Part shown: piece by piece, positions 20,325-31,800 of the stretch
How the letters are laid out: every line of letters begins with the position of its first letter
Numbering within the stretch: position 1 is the stretch's first letter
DNA from: Adineta steineri
Lineage: Eukaryota; Rotifera; Eurotatoria; Adinetida; Adinetidae
Length of the DNA stretch: 64,000 bases
Assembly (NCBI GenBank): GCA_905250115.1
Contig: CAJNOI010000028.1
Location: 124,001 to 188,000 of the forward strand
Reading direction: 5' to 3'
Program-made: the position numbers and the translations under genes
The notes under the pieces: generated by a model
The model's input: the letters and a program-made list of their open reading frames with translations, nothing else
What the model was told of the DNA's origin: nothing
The model's database searches: none

Positions 20325-21044
20325 TCAAAAAGTTGAATCTAATAATTCTTTTTGTTTGTCTGTACGAATTTTGTCTACTTGTGAAATATAATTATCAAGA
20401 CGAAGTTTTAAATTTGCATCTAAATCAACAATCATATCTCGACTTAAACTTTTCTCTTGTTTCTTCAAATTTCGATGTGCTTTTGAATAAGCTTCACGCA
20501 TTTTAACTACAATTTGATCAGCTAATTTTTTTGCATTTTTTGCTAATTCTTCACGATGTTCACGTGTGACTTTTGGTGTTGGTAGAAAAATAGTTGTACC
20601 ATCTTGTTGAGGATTAATATTGAGACCAGATTTTTGAATAGCTTCGAGTACATTTGGTATATATTGTGCATGACGAGCCATATCAATCATAAACATTTGT
20701 GGAGATTTTTGAATAATTTGTGTCAATTCTTTCAATTGATGAGCTTTTTTATTTGGTGGAATTGTCACTGATAATTCTTCAAATGCTAATGATGATGTTC
20801 GTAATTGAATTTGTTTTGAATAAAGTTCACGAAGTTCAATAAGAAATTTATCATATTGAGTTTTTAATAATGGCCATTGATTCGATGTAGCAGATAAATC
20901 AGCATCAGATAGAATACGTTTTGAAGATTTTGATTCACCACCACCTGCATTTTTACCTTTAAAAAGTACAGCTGAAGTAGAAAATGAATGAATTTGTGAT
21001 TGTTGTAATGTTACTATACGACGAAGAGCAAGTGATAAAAACAT
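20325..21044 (-). CDS. MRRF: Mitochondrial ribosome-recycling factor
   Basis: Single-exon gene of 239 residues. The first ~30 residues are basic and Ser/Leu-rich, fitting a mitochondrial targeting peptide. The RRF fold follows: a central domain II segment (IPNVLEAIQKSGLNINPQQDGTT) and the family motif IFLPTPKVTREHREELAKNAKK, then a long helix with KMREAYSKAHRNLKK and SRDMIVDLD. The factor splits post-termination mitochondrial ribosomes together with mtEF-G2. It is the last of three same-strand genes; a TATATTACAG acceptor lies 3 nt before its ATG, so it is probably released from a polycistronic transcript by trans-splicing. Confidence 0.9.
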   Translation of the reverse strand: MFLSLALRRIVTLQQSQIHSFSTSAVLFKGKNAGGGESKSSKRILSDADLSATSNQWPLLKTQYDKFLIELRELYSKQIQLRTSSLAFEELSVTIPPNKKAHQLKELTQIIQKSPQMFMIDMARHAQYIPNVLEAIQKSGLNINPQQDGTTIFLPTPKVTREHREELAKNAKKLADQIVVKMREAYSKAHRNLKKQEKSLSRDMIVDLDANLKLRLDNYISQVDKIRTDKQKELLDSTF

Positions 21045-21060
21045 TATCTGTAATATAATT
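21045..21060 (-). promoter_or_regulatory. Probable spliced-leader acceptor before MRRF
   Basis: On the minus strand the sequence reads ATATTACAG|ATA-ATG, with AG at 21049-21048. The upstream gene's stop codon (21143) is only 98 nt away, so a cis intron from a separate promoter is unlikely. Bdelloids are known to trans-splice a leader; the call here is inference from position. Confidence 0.6.
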
Positions 21061-21142
21061 CAAACAATAAGCCTTATTATTTCGTATAAAATAACTGTCA
21101 AGAAAACAAAAAAGAAGAATCTTAAAAGTTCACATTATTTTT

Positions 21143-22566
21143 CTATTGATCTAATAAATGTTTTATATCTTCTTTTATTTTAATTCGTAATTCAGATGAT
21201 AATGCTATTCCATTTATATTTTCACGTAATTCCAATTCAGTTAAATCATCAAATACTTCTGCATCTAAAATAAATTATGTATGAAACTTTCTATGAATAT
21301 ATTTTTTACTTACATCGAAGAAATACATAACCTGATAATTCTAAACAAGCAAAATTACATCGATCCATTGGTTTTACTCCTACATGAAAATTCATAAAAT
21401 ATCATTGATTTTGTAATAAAAAAAAAGTTTACCAATTTTTGGTTGACGAAACCAAATAAAAATACGTAAAGCTGGTTCTGATACGACTGAAAATGAATCA
21501 CCTTTTACAATCGATAAATTATGTGCAATTTCCGATTGAGTTAAATAATTTGTTATTTTATAAACATATCTAAATAAATACTCGATTTATTGAAACAAAC
21601 AATTTCAATTATTACCGAGCAACTTTATCAAAATCATTGACATTTTTTATTTCGAAAGCAAATGCTTCGGTTTGAAAAAAATCGTGAAGATAACAATTTG
21701 ATTTTGTATGAAATGGAGAACATACAATAGTTTGCAGAAATAAACGATCAGGCATGTATATTCCATGGAAATGAAGCTAAATAAACATAATTCATTGTAT
21801 TTTACTTCAATAAAAAAAAAGAAATTTCTATACATGATTAATTGATGCATAACCACAAAGTGAATTAAAACCGACATAGATAAATGGATGAGCACTTGAA
21901 GTGATAAATTCCAGTGCAAATAAAATACTATCTATTGTTGAAATCTATTCATTTATAAAAATTTATAGGATTTTGTTTTTTGTTGTCTCTAATTACTTGT
22001 GTTTGTTCAAGTTGACGATCTGGCACAAGTAATACATGATAAGAACGAATAGGTGAATTATTAATGATTACTAAATGTTTATCAGTTTGTTGTTCATTAT
22101 CTAGAGAGAAAAGAATCTAAAAATTAATTATTATTATCATTTGTTGTTTTATATAAAGATATATTTACTTCTTCATTTTTAATTTTATTGAAATTAAATT
22201 TATTTTTATCAAATGGTGTAATCACATGTTCAAATGCATAGGGTAATCGACGTTTTTCATATCGACTAGGATTTAACTATATATACAGAAAGAGAGATTG
22301 ATAAAAAATGAAATAATATAATTTAATTTACTTCAACTATGTAGTGTAGATCACCGTCTAATACTCGTTGTTTTACTTGATTATCAATTTGAAAAGTAAA
22401 AAGATTTTGTGCTAAAGCACGATCCCATTCTGTATGTAATAATGCATCAAACTAAAATAAAATTATATTAAATATTTTATATTTATTGAATTACTTCATT
22501 AAGTTTCACATCTGTATGACATGATAAATTAATTGAATGAGGATCAAATTTAAAATGTTTCCACAT
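21143..22566 (-). CDS. GDPGP1: GDP-D-glucose phosphorylase
   Basis: About ten exons separated by 45-70 bp introns, with start ATG at 22566 and stop at 21143. Translated exons give, in order, FDALLHTEWDRAL, RVLDGDLHYIVE, the strongly conserved NKFNFNKIKNEE, ILFSLDNEQQTDKH, HVLLVPDRQLEQ, VGFNSLCGYASINH|LHFHG (histidine-triad active site split by an intron, H-x-H-x-H), and SEIAHNLSIVKG. These match metazoan GDPGP1 (C15orf58), the animal relative of plant VTC2, which phosphorolyses GDP-D-glucose to glucose-1-phosphate and GDP and guards against misuse of GDP-glucose. Cytosolic. It is the middle gene of the RPP14-GDPGP1-MRRF set, 29 nt downstream of RPP14. Confidence 0.85.
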
Positions 22567-22595
22567 GATATATCTGAAAAACAATGAAAAAAATG
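22567..22595 (-). promoter_or_regulatory. 29-nt intercistronic region with spliced-leader acceptor
   Basis: Between the RPP14 stop and the GDPGP1 start the minus strand reads a T-rich tract ending TTGTTTTTCAG|ATATATC-ATG, a textbook 3' splice acceptor (AG at 22575-22574). With no room for a promoter, this is best explained by trans-splicing of a two- or three-gene transcript. Confidence 0.75.
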
Positions 22596-23140
22596 TCAGT
22601 CTATTGGCATTATAAGTGATCCTTCATCATCGTCATCATCATCATCGTTATTGCCTCCTTCTTCTGTTTTAGTATCAATACGAAAAGCACATTCACGTTT
22701 ATCATGTAATCCATAAAATGATAAAGCACAACGAACTTGATTTAACATCCTTTAAATAAATTATTTTTTTTAATTAAAAATAACTAATCAAAAACCAATT
22801 TACTTTGCTTTAGTACGAATTGTTGCTGTTCCATATCTGAATGAAACAATTTCAACATGAATTGATTGACTACCAATCTGAAAAATACAGAAATGTTTAA
22901 TGTATAATAAGCAAAATAATTTTTTAAACCTCGCCGAAAAGTATATTTATTGATCGTTCAATTGCATTTCGTAGAATATATTCTTCGACAATAGGTTGAT
23001 CATCAAATTCTCTAGAATTTTATTAAAAATTAATGAATTTTTTTAAAAATAAATATCATTGACACTGACAATCGGACATAAAGTTCAATATCACGTTCTG
23101 CTGCAGCTTGAGCTGATTTGGATTTGTGCCGTTTTTTCAT
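22596..23140 (-). CDS. RPP14: Ribonuclease P/MRP protein subunit p14
   Basis: Four exons with ~50-70 bp introns give about 126 residues, close to the 124 of human RPP14. The N-terminus is basic (MKKRHKSKSAQ), followed by YVRLEFDDQP, a helix AIERSINILFGEIGSQS, SIHVEIVSF, TATIRTKAK and VRCALSFYGLHDKRECAFRI, the Rpp14/Pop5 fold pattern. The C-terminus ends in an acidic EEGGNN plus D-run tail. RNase P processes tRNA 5' ends and RNase MRP processes rRNA in the nucleolus. First gene of the probable operon; it faces the SARNP-like gene across a ~196-bp divergent promoter region. Confidence 0.8.
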
Positions 23141-23336
23141 TTTTCAGATATATAAACTGACAGTCGTCTTTTTCGTGTTCAGACGAAAAAAATATCTACT
23201 GATTATCAATTGGTCAAGAATAAACTAATCATTTCTTACGATCGAATTTTTTCATTGGTGTAGATTGACAGTATATGATGTTGTCTTTCTTCTTTCTTTA
23301 CGATTAATAAGAATCACCTTGAAATAATTTGATAAA
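23141..23336. promoter_or_regulatory. Divergent promoter region, RPP14 operon / SARNP-like
   Basis: 196 bp separates two start codons on opposite strands, so both 5' ends and promoters must lie here. No specific box was identified; a short hairpin-like GTCTGAA/TTCAGAC pair is near 23180. Confidence 0.5.
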
Positions 23337-24355
23337 ATGGCTGCAAGTACTCTTATTGATGCACAACCAACTGTTGATCCACCAGAAGATACCAAAGAAC
23401 TTGCTGAAACATTAACGTAATTGAATAATTCACATACATAAATCAATCTAATTTTTATTTTAATTTTTAGAGAATTTGAATTAACTTCTGGTGTTATAAG
23501 TGCTGAAGATGAAGCTGAAGAGTCAGCAGTAGCTGATGTAAATTTTAGTTTTATAATTAAATTTATCTATTTGATTTATTTTTAGCGAATTCAACAACGT
23601 CTTGAACGTTTTGGAAAAATTGCACCTGAAGCAAAAAAAATTTCACGTGCTTTACGTTTTGGTACACAACATGAAGCCATTGATGAAACAGCTAAAAAAC
23701 GACGTTTAGAAAGATTTGGTGTTGCAACTGTTTCAACAGTATGTAATTATTTTTGAATAAATATTCAATACATATATGTATATGTATAGGAAGCTGCACA
23801 AGAAAAGAAGCGTCAACGAGGTGAACGTTTTCATACTGATACTCCAACATCAGTAGTCGATGAAGAAACAAAACAAAANNNNNNNNNNNNNNNNNNNNNN
23901 NNNNNNNNNNNNNNNNNNNNNNNNNNNNNNNNNNNNNNNNNNNNNNNNNNNNNNNNNNNNNNNNNNNNNNNNNNNNNNCATACTGATACTCCAACATCAG
24001 TAGTCGATGAAGAAACAAAACAAAAACGTATCGATCGCTTTGGCGTCGTTACACCACCAACGGTAAGAAGAAAAAAACTGATCTTAGTTTTTAAAATTGA
24101 TAAAATAAACGTTATAGTCTGCATTAACAAAAAAGAATACCAGTGGAAAATCTACTGCAACAACTCCAGTTTTAACTGATGAAATTAAAAAGCGAACTGA
24201 ACGTTTTGGTGATATATCTCAAGTAGCTAAAACAATTGCAGTAGATGTATGTAAATTTGATTTTATTAGTCGAATTTTAACTTTTATGTTTTTTTTCTTC
24301 GTAGGAACAAAAAGCCAAACGTGCAGAACGATTCAAACCAATTACCAGTGTTTAA
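23337..24355 (+). CDS. SARNP/THO1-like mRNA-export protein
   Basis: At least six exons; the protein carries repeated K-R-x-x-R-F-G motifs typical of the THO1/MOS11 C-terminal region of SARNP (CIP29): RLERFGKIAPEAKKISRALRFG, RRLERFGVAT, RIDRFGVVTPPT, RTERFGDIS and RAERFKPITSV at the end. The acidic N-terminal region (ISAEDEAEESAVAD) is visible but no SAP domain could be recognised, so the protein looks shorter than human SARNP. SARNP binds mRNA and the helicase UAP56 in TREX-dependent nuclear export. A 100-N run (23879-23978) interrupts an exon, but flanking sequence is duplicated, and closing it leaves an intact frame. Confidence 0.7.
23879..23978. other. Assembly gap (100 N) with duplicated flanks
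   Basis: The 47 bases before the gap (23832-23878) are identical to the 47 bases after it (23979-24025). Overlap of contig ends is the simplest explanation, so little or no sequence is missing. Confidence 0.9.
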
Positions 24356-24544
24356 CGGATGAAACACATCTATCATTATTGTTGTTATCTCTTTTTTTTA
24401 TATTCATCTTTCTGTTATCTCTATAAAATGAAAGGGATGAATTTGTCATGTGCAAAAAATGAATCGATTGTTGCTAATATTCTTTGATATATAATTTACT
24501 ACGATATTACATTTAGCTAAATTTAATTTCTACGAAATAATAAA

Positions 24545-25333
24545 TTATGTATGACAGCCTCCATCGATTCGAATCACTTCGCCATTAATGAATGATCCAT
24601 CTGCAGAGGCAATCATAGCTACAACAGCAGCTATCTGTGATGGTTGTGCCATTGCTCTATCAGGTAATTGCAAATTAGCGAATAAACTTTGATCTATTCC
24701 AGCTGGAAATTTCATTGTAAAAACTAACGGCGTAGCAGTACCTCCTGGTGCAACTGCATTAACACGTACACCTTGTCGAATATATTCTCTTGCTAAAGAT
24801 TTAGTTAATGCAATAACACCTCCTTTGCTAGCTGCATATGCTACCATATAAGGATGACCATGTAGACCAGCTGTTGAAGCGGCATTCACAATATTACCTT
24901 TCGTAATTAATAAATGAGGAAGACAAACACGACACATAAGAAATGTGCCAACTAAATTCGTATCAATAACAGATCTAAATTGTTCAAGTGTAGTATCTGT
25001 TGCTATAGTTGCACACATAATACCAGCCATATTAATAAGAACATCGAGACGACCTTGACGAGCAATATATTCATTAACTTTTTCGGTAATTTGTTGTTCA
25101 TCTGTAACAGATGCGACAGCAATTGATACACGTTCTGGTCGTGATGTTAATAATGTTGTTTGTTTCAATCCAGCTTCATTAAGATCAATACCAAGAACGA
25201 ATGCACCTTCAGCAACAAGCCGTATAACAATAGCTTGACCTATACCTGATCCAGCTCCAGTTACAATGACTGTTTTATCCTGAAATCGGGTTTCAACAAT
25301 ACTGTCAGTTTGATTATCCAATGATGTATTCAT
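24545..25333 (-). CDS. Short-chain dehydrogenase/reductase (SDR)
   Basis: Intronless gene of 262 residues. The Rossmann nucleotide-binding motif is TGAGSGIG (about residues 25-32), the structural NNAG is present as NMAG, and the catalytic set is Ser in VNAASTAG and Y-A-A-S-K, with the PG motif in VAPGGTATP. The C-terminal GEVIRIDGG is the usual end of classical SDRs such as 3-oxoacyl-ACP reductases. ID at the end of beta-2 (GIDLNEAG) suggests preference for NAD(H). The substrate cannot be told. Lack of introns and bacterial-type motif layout fit a horizontally acquired gene, but SDRs are too widespread to settle this by eye. Confidence 0.85.
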   Translation of the reverse strand: MNTSLDNQTDSIVETRFQDKTVIVTGAGSGIGQAIVIRLVAEGAFVLGIDLNEAGLKQTTLLTSRPERVSIAVASVTDEQQITEKVNEYIARQGRLDVLINMAGIMCATIATDTTLEQFRSVIDTNLVGTFLMCRVCLPHLLITKGNIVNAASTAGLHGHPYMVAYAASKGGVIALTKSLAREYIRQGVRVNAVAPGGTATPLVFTMKFPAGIDQSLFANLQLPDRAMAQPSQIAAVVAMIASADGSFINGEVIRIDGGCHT

Positions 25334-25820
25334 AGTTCAAAAGAATATTAGGTGTGTCTTTTTAAACAAATGAAAATGTTTCTATCTCTATTTGTTATAT
25401 ATATATAGATAAAAATCTTCAGAGTGCATCTACTGTTATCTCCTATTTGTATATGCTTATTCTTCTCTTTCTGTTTTTTATCAGTTATTTTATGTATAAT
25501 AGTTGTCTTCTTTGTACCCAGTTCATTTTGAATTAAGATGAATGTTCATGATAACTCAATTTAATAAAGTTATGTTTTCGACATCGTTATTTTCATTAGG
25601 AAACAGCTGATATATTGACATTATTTACTCATGATGTTTCAACAGATTTGTGTATAAAATCACATACGGGAAAAATCTGATATTATTGTATACAAAGAAA
25701 GAGTATATGATAATCAGTATTGTTTATACTATCTATATTAACGGCTGTTATCCATCAGATTGTTAGGAGAATGTACATAGACCGCTATTCATATACATTC
25801 ATAAGACAATTTAATCGTAT
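25334..25820. other. Divergent spacer, SDR / reelin homologue
   Basis: 487 bp between two start codons on opposite strands; both promoters must lie here. It is AT-rich with a (TA) run near 25397-25408. No further structure was recognised. Confidence 0.5.
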
Positions 25821-28800
25821 ATGAGAATGATGCTTTTTATAATACTTTTCTGTTGTATTATAATTCCAATCAATACTATATTGGAAAATGCTTTTTGTTC
25901 ATTATCTTCATCAAATGAATTAATAATTCAAAATATTCCAACAACCTATGAATTAAATGTACCTTATACAGGTTAATAAAGATTCTAATAGATAATAAAT
26001 AAATATGAAGTTGTTTTTTTTCTAGTTATTCTTTCTTCGAATAACACTCTTTCATTATCATATATAACACTCGATATTGATACAGTTTTCAATACAAGCA
26101 ATGATTCTTTATGTGTGTTAACAAATGAATCAACTTCAGCATTTATTCATAAAATTGAATTTGTATTAAAATTTGATAAAAACTCAACAAAAACAAAATG
26201 CATTCAATTGAACTTACATAATTATCTAACTTCAATGGTCATAAAAATCGCTGATCTTTGCACAAATAATACTACAGGTTTACATAACTAATAAAATCAA
26301 ATCTACGTATACATAATTATGAATTAAAAACTATTTAGATAAAATAATTGATAATGATGATAAATATGATGTACAATCATATATGAGAACAATAAATACA
26401 ACTGAATTAGCTTTACTAGACAATTTCAAGTAAAATTAATAATTTTGTTTTTATTCATTATCAATCTCGTTATATTTATTTATTTAGTTGGTTAATCTTT
26501 GGACCAGTTGTACAACAAATCTGGTATACACATGAAGGTATGCGTTTAAGTCGTGAATGTGATGCTGCAGAGGATGGCCGTGTTGCTATATTCAATAATC
26601 CAAGAGGTAAACGCAGACTGATTTCTCGTCCAATTGATGTAACAAATGCATCGTTACTTTATATACGACTTGGGAGTGGAACATGTCCACCACCTGCACC
26701 TACAGATTCACCAATTCAATTATTAATAACGACAGATTGTTTGAATTATACAAAATGGCATATGATTTATTCACAACGGTAGGAAAAAATATTAAATAAA
26801 GATTTATTTTGTTTTGAAATAATTTTTTTGTGTAGAATTTTACCTGGTATTGAGTATGTTACTGTACCATTTTCATTAAATAATATAACAAATTCGACAA
26901 CTATATGTTTAAAAATTGAACAAAAGGGTGAGAAATTTCTTGGTAGTGGTTCTTGGTTTATTGATGATTTATTAATTATTCGATCTCGTTTACAAAATGA
27001 TTATTTTTTCGATTCATTTCAAGCAATGCAACCTGCAAATTGGCATCGTTTAGCTGGTGGTCAATTAAAGGTAGTAGATCTTTTTTCTTAAAAGCGAAAT
27101 AATATTATTCAAAAACTTTAGACATGTGATGAACGAATGAGTATGGTTTTTGAATCAAATATTGATATTCGAACAGAAATCGGTGCTACAACAATTGATT
27201 TTTCTCTATCGGAAGAAATTAAGAATGATCATGATATTATTTTTCATCTTTCAAAAAATACATCAATCGATTGGACAAAGTATAATTCATTTTTTTGTCT
27301 CTCTCATTAATTCACATATCTCTAGATGGAAAGCTACTGGTTATTTAGATTTAAATCAAACATGTACTGATGAAGATGTAATTACATTTAATGGAGAAAA
27401 TTATCGACAAATATGTTCACCAATGATTGAACTTGGTCAAATTGATAGTATTCGTTTTACGATATCAACAGAACCATGTATGAAACGAAATAAACATATT
27501 CCAACACCAGGTGCAGTTATATTTCTATCTGTTGTTTATAATGGTTCAACTATTGGTTATTCAAGAACAATACGTCGAATATCATTACGTGATATACAGG
27601 TAAAAAATATTTGAAATTTTGGAATAAATGTTTTTTCTTCAATGTTTATATTTTATTTAGCAAACTCATAAAACTTTTTATAGTCGTTTGAATGAATTAC
27701 GTCATAGTGCAGCAACATTTGGTCGTATTTGTTTATCACAATATCATCAATCATCAGGAAAAAATGTTGATGTATGGAGTGTAAGAGATTTTATAGCATT
27801 ACCTCTATTACAATCGAATATTACTCATTATATTCAATTGGGTTTAAATACAAATTGTCATTTACAACAACAACAATTAATAAATGGTGGAATGGGAATA
27901 TCAAGTGAAAGGTATAGAAGAATTTATTTTTAAATGATCTTACATATATATAGAATAATTATTTTATTAGTGTTAATATTGAATATTCCGTTGATTTTGG
28001 AAAAAATTGGCATTTATTATTAAAACCATGTTTTCTTGATTCAGCATGTCCACATAATGTACAACATGTTTATTCTTCAAACATTATTTTGCCAACAATG
28101 TAAGAATTTCTATCTTTTTCTTTCTAGTTTTTTTTATTCTTTTATACAGTGGATGGCATCGTATAACATTACCTTTACCTATGGCAATATTACAACAAGA
28201 ATATACACGTTTTCGTATTAGTACTTCATTATTTTCTATGTCATCTTATTCAACAAGTAACTCTTGGGCACTTGACAAAGGTAATCATTAAATATTTTAG
28301 GGAAATGATAGATGAATTTGATATTCGTAGTTTTTATTGGACAATGTTTTCGAGCTTGTAATGGACATGGATGGTGTCAATTCAATACATGCAGGTATAA
28401 TAAAACTACTATGACTATGATCATTCAACATCTGTCTTTATAATTTTGTTTAAAGATGTGATGCGGGTTTTTCTGGCGATTTCTGTGAGATAAGCAATGA
28501 AATATTATTCAATCATGCGTCATTTCTAATCGATAATAATATAAATCAAACAAATGTCATGACTTATCAAGGTATCTTTCAATTTTATTCCTTAATTATC
28601 ATAAAATTCTATTATTTATATTCAGGTGGTCGATTTAGTTATGTATGTGATATTATTTCTCAAGGAAAATCATTAGTATTTTCTAAAACTGGTTTTCGAT
28701 TTTTACGAATATCAAATATAAATGGTAGTTCGCCAAAGTAAATATTTTCATATAAAGATATATTAATTTATTTATTGTTCAAATAGATTACTTGAATTCA

Positions 28801-31800
28801 CAATACGTCTTGGTAGTTCTAATGTCCAATGTTTAGGAACAAGTAAAACTGATCTTGATCGTGATATAAAATCAATTTTATTATTATCATCATGTTCAAA
28901 TGGTGTTCATTGGACAATTATTGATCTTTTTCGTATATCAGATGTCCTAGCGCCAGATTTTGGGTTTAGTTTATTTTCTGAGAAATTTTATTTGAAATTC
29001 GTTTTTATTTTTATTTCATAGAACAATTAGTCGAATTTTATTTAAAGAAAAAATGGAAAGTGACAATTGTCTTATTGAATGGAGACAAATGATACATGGA
29101 GGTGATAATCAAGATGTTTGGGCTATTGATGATATTATTATTCGAGATGTCATATCAACAAAATCAATTAAGAAAAATGCACATGTTAAGTATGTTTGGA
29201 TCTTATAAGATTTCAAAAAGATTTCATAATTATTTATAGAACTTTTCAAACAAAACTAACTTATATTCGACCAGGATATATTCTTAGTTTTCGATTAGAA
29301 CCAATTAATCGAAAAGAATCAAATATATTATTTGATTTAAATGACGTAAATTTTTTTCTTCTTCTTCGTTTTTTGCGATTGTTTATTTCGATGAAATATA
29401 GATTCGTCTTCGAATAAATTCAAGTCAAATAGATCTTTCGAAAAATATGGAGATATTTTCTTATCATTCAGAAAATTTAACATTAACATTAATTATTAAA
29501 CTTCCACGGACAATTTGGTTTAAAAATGTTTTATTAAATTTAACAACTGCAACAACGAAAAAATTTGATTTGAATTTCATCCATTTGGGTGTTCAATGTG
29601 AAAATAATTGTTGGCTTAATGGAATTTGTTATGAAGGAATGTGTTTGTAAGAACGATAATATTCTTCTCTCTATCAAATGATAATTATTTGTTTGTAGAC
29701 ATGACGAACAAATATTGTCTAATCAATCTATAAATGTATCATTCGATGAAGAGGATTTAATGAATTTCAGAATAAATATAGTAAGTTAAATGATCTTAAT
29801 AATGTATAACAATTATGTTTAGGTTGATGATGAATTACTTCTTCCATTTTTTGATACAACTGATGTATCAACTATACATTTTCAAACGATGACGAGTAAA
29901 TCAAAAAAAAATAATCTTTTATTTGAATGTTCACCAAACGGTGGTGTTAAATGGTTTGAACTTGGATTGTGGGTAGAAGAAAAAGAGAATGCATTGAAGT
30001 ATGAATAGTTTATTTTGTGAAAATTATAATAAAACATTGCATTTCTTATCTAGAGATCATTATGTCTTATTACCTGCTTCATGTCAAGCAAAGCATACAT
30101 TATTACGATGGAAAAATTCATCTATTCGAATAGTTAATTTAGCATTTGTTAAATCACAAATTCAAGATTATTTGATGGATCAATTTCAAGTATATTGATT
30201 TATTTTTTGTAAAAATAATTCAGCGATATTTTCTAGGAAATTGATTCATCGAAATGGCTTTATCCAATATATTCAATTAATTCATCAGGATTGTATACAA
30301 AAAAAATTCAAAATAATTTCTATCAATTAATTTCAACAGCTATTACTTTAAAACAACGTGATTATGTTATTATGATTGATGTATGTTCAATACTTAGAAA
30401 TCAGTAGAATATACATATCTGTATTTTAGACTGATTCAAATATGAATAATACACATTTACAAGTTGATTATTCAGTTGATAATATTACTTGGCATGAATT
30501 GATTGACAGACGTATTTTTCAACGAAAACTAAATCGTTTTGGACGACAAATTCCAAGTGAACTTCTTCGACGGTAAAATCAATAAACATCAGAAATATAT
30601 TTATATTTATATTATAGTTCAATATTAATACGACTTCAAAGTGATCATTCATTTATTTTAAAATATATTTATATGGGTCCACCATGTACGGCAAATTGCT
30701 ATGGACATGGTCAATGTCTTTGGAAAAAACAGCAAGCTATTTGTCATTGTGATAATAATCAAACTTCTGGTATATTTTTATATTTAATTAAAATAAAAAT
30801 AAATAGATAATATAATATTAAATTTAGAAACAAATTGTTTACCAAATCATTTACTTTTATCAAGTTTACATGAAACATTTGAAAATAAAATAAATTCTTC
30901 AATATGGTCAATATCTCCTGATGTTCAAATAACACATCGATGTTATAATCGACAAAGTAAAACAACACCATATCTATGTTTTGTACCAAATAATCACACT
31001 CAACAATCTTATGTTACGGTTGGACCATTTAAAACTATAAAGTATATATATTCTCTTTCACATCATACACAGATGGCTACTTTTGTCTGACGAGGGGATC
31101 TCACAAACTGATTAATCGCTTTTCAGTTCGGACTCCGTACTGAGTTATAGACAATATATTGAAATTTTAGCCTATGGCAGGGTATGCAGAAATAAATCGA
31201 ATGCCGGTAATTCGACCTCAGAGAGATCTATATGTGACTAGAATACCCTGATAATTTCAGCTTAAAATAACGCTTCCTTCTCGAGATATCAAAGTCTCAA
31301 AAAACAGAAAATTCTGGTATCTTTCATAAAATATGACTGATTTTTGGATACTTTAATATCTCGAGAAGGAACCATTCTTTTTAGCTGAAATTTTCATGGT
31401 ATTCTAGTCACATATAGATCTCACCGTGGACAAAATCTCAGGTCGAAATACCGTCATTCGATTTACTCCTACATACCCTGACATAGGCTAAAATTTCAGT
31501 ATATTGCCTATAACTCAGGATAGAAGGCATAAGGGCATTTATCCTTTTGGGATTTTTCATACCGCACTGAAGCCTTCTTTATCTACGGAGTCCGAACTGA
31601 AAAGTGATTAATCAGTTGGTGAGGTTCCCTCGTAAGATTTGAAACAGTATAGGATATAAATATATATATTATCTTTAAGGTATGTCATATTCAAATTTGG
31701 TTTACAATATATTAGTTCAACAAATTGTTCAAATCAAGTATTATTTCAATATTCATATGATAATGGTATTCAATGGCATACGAAAATGATATTAGACGCG

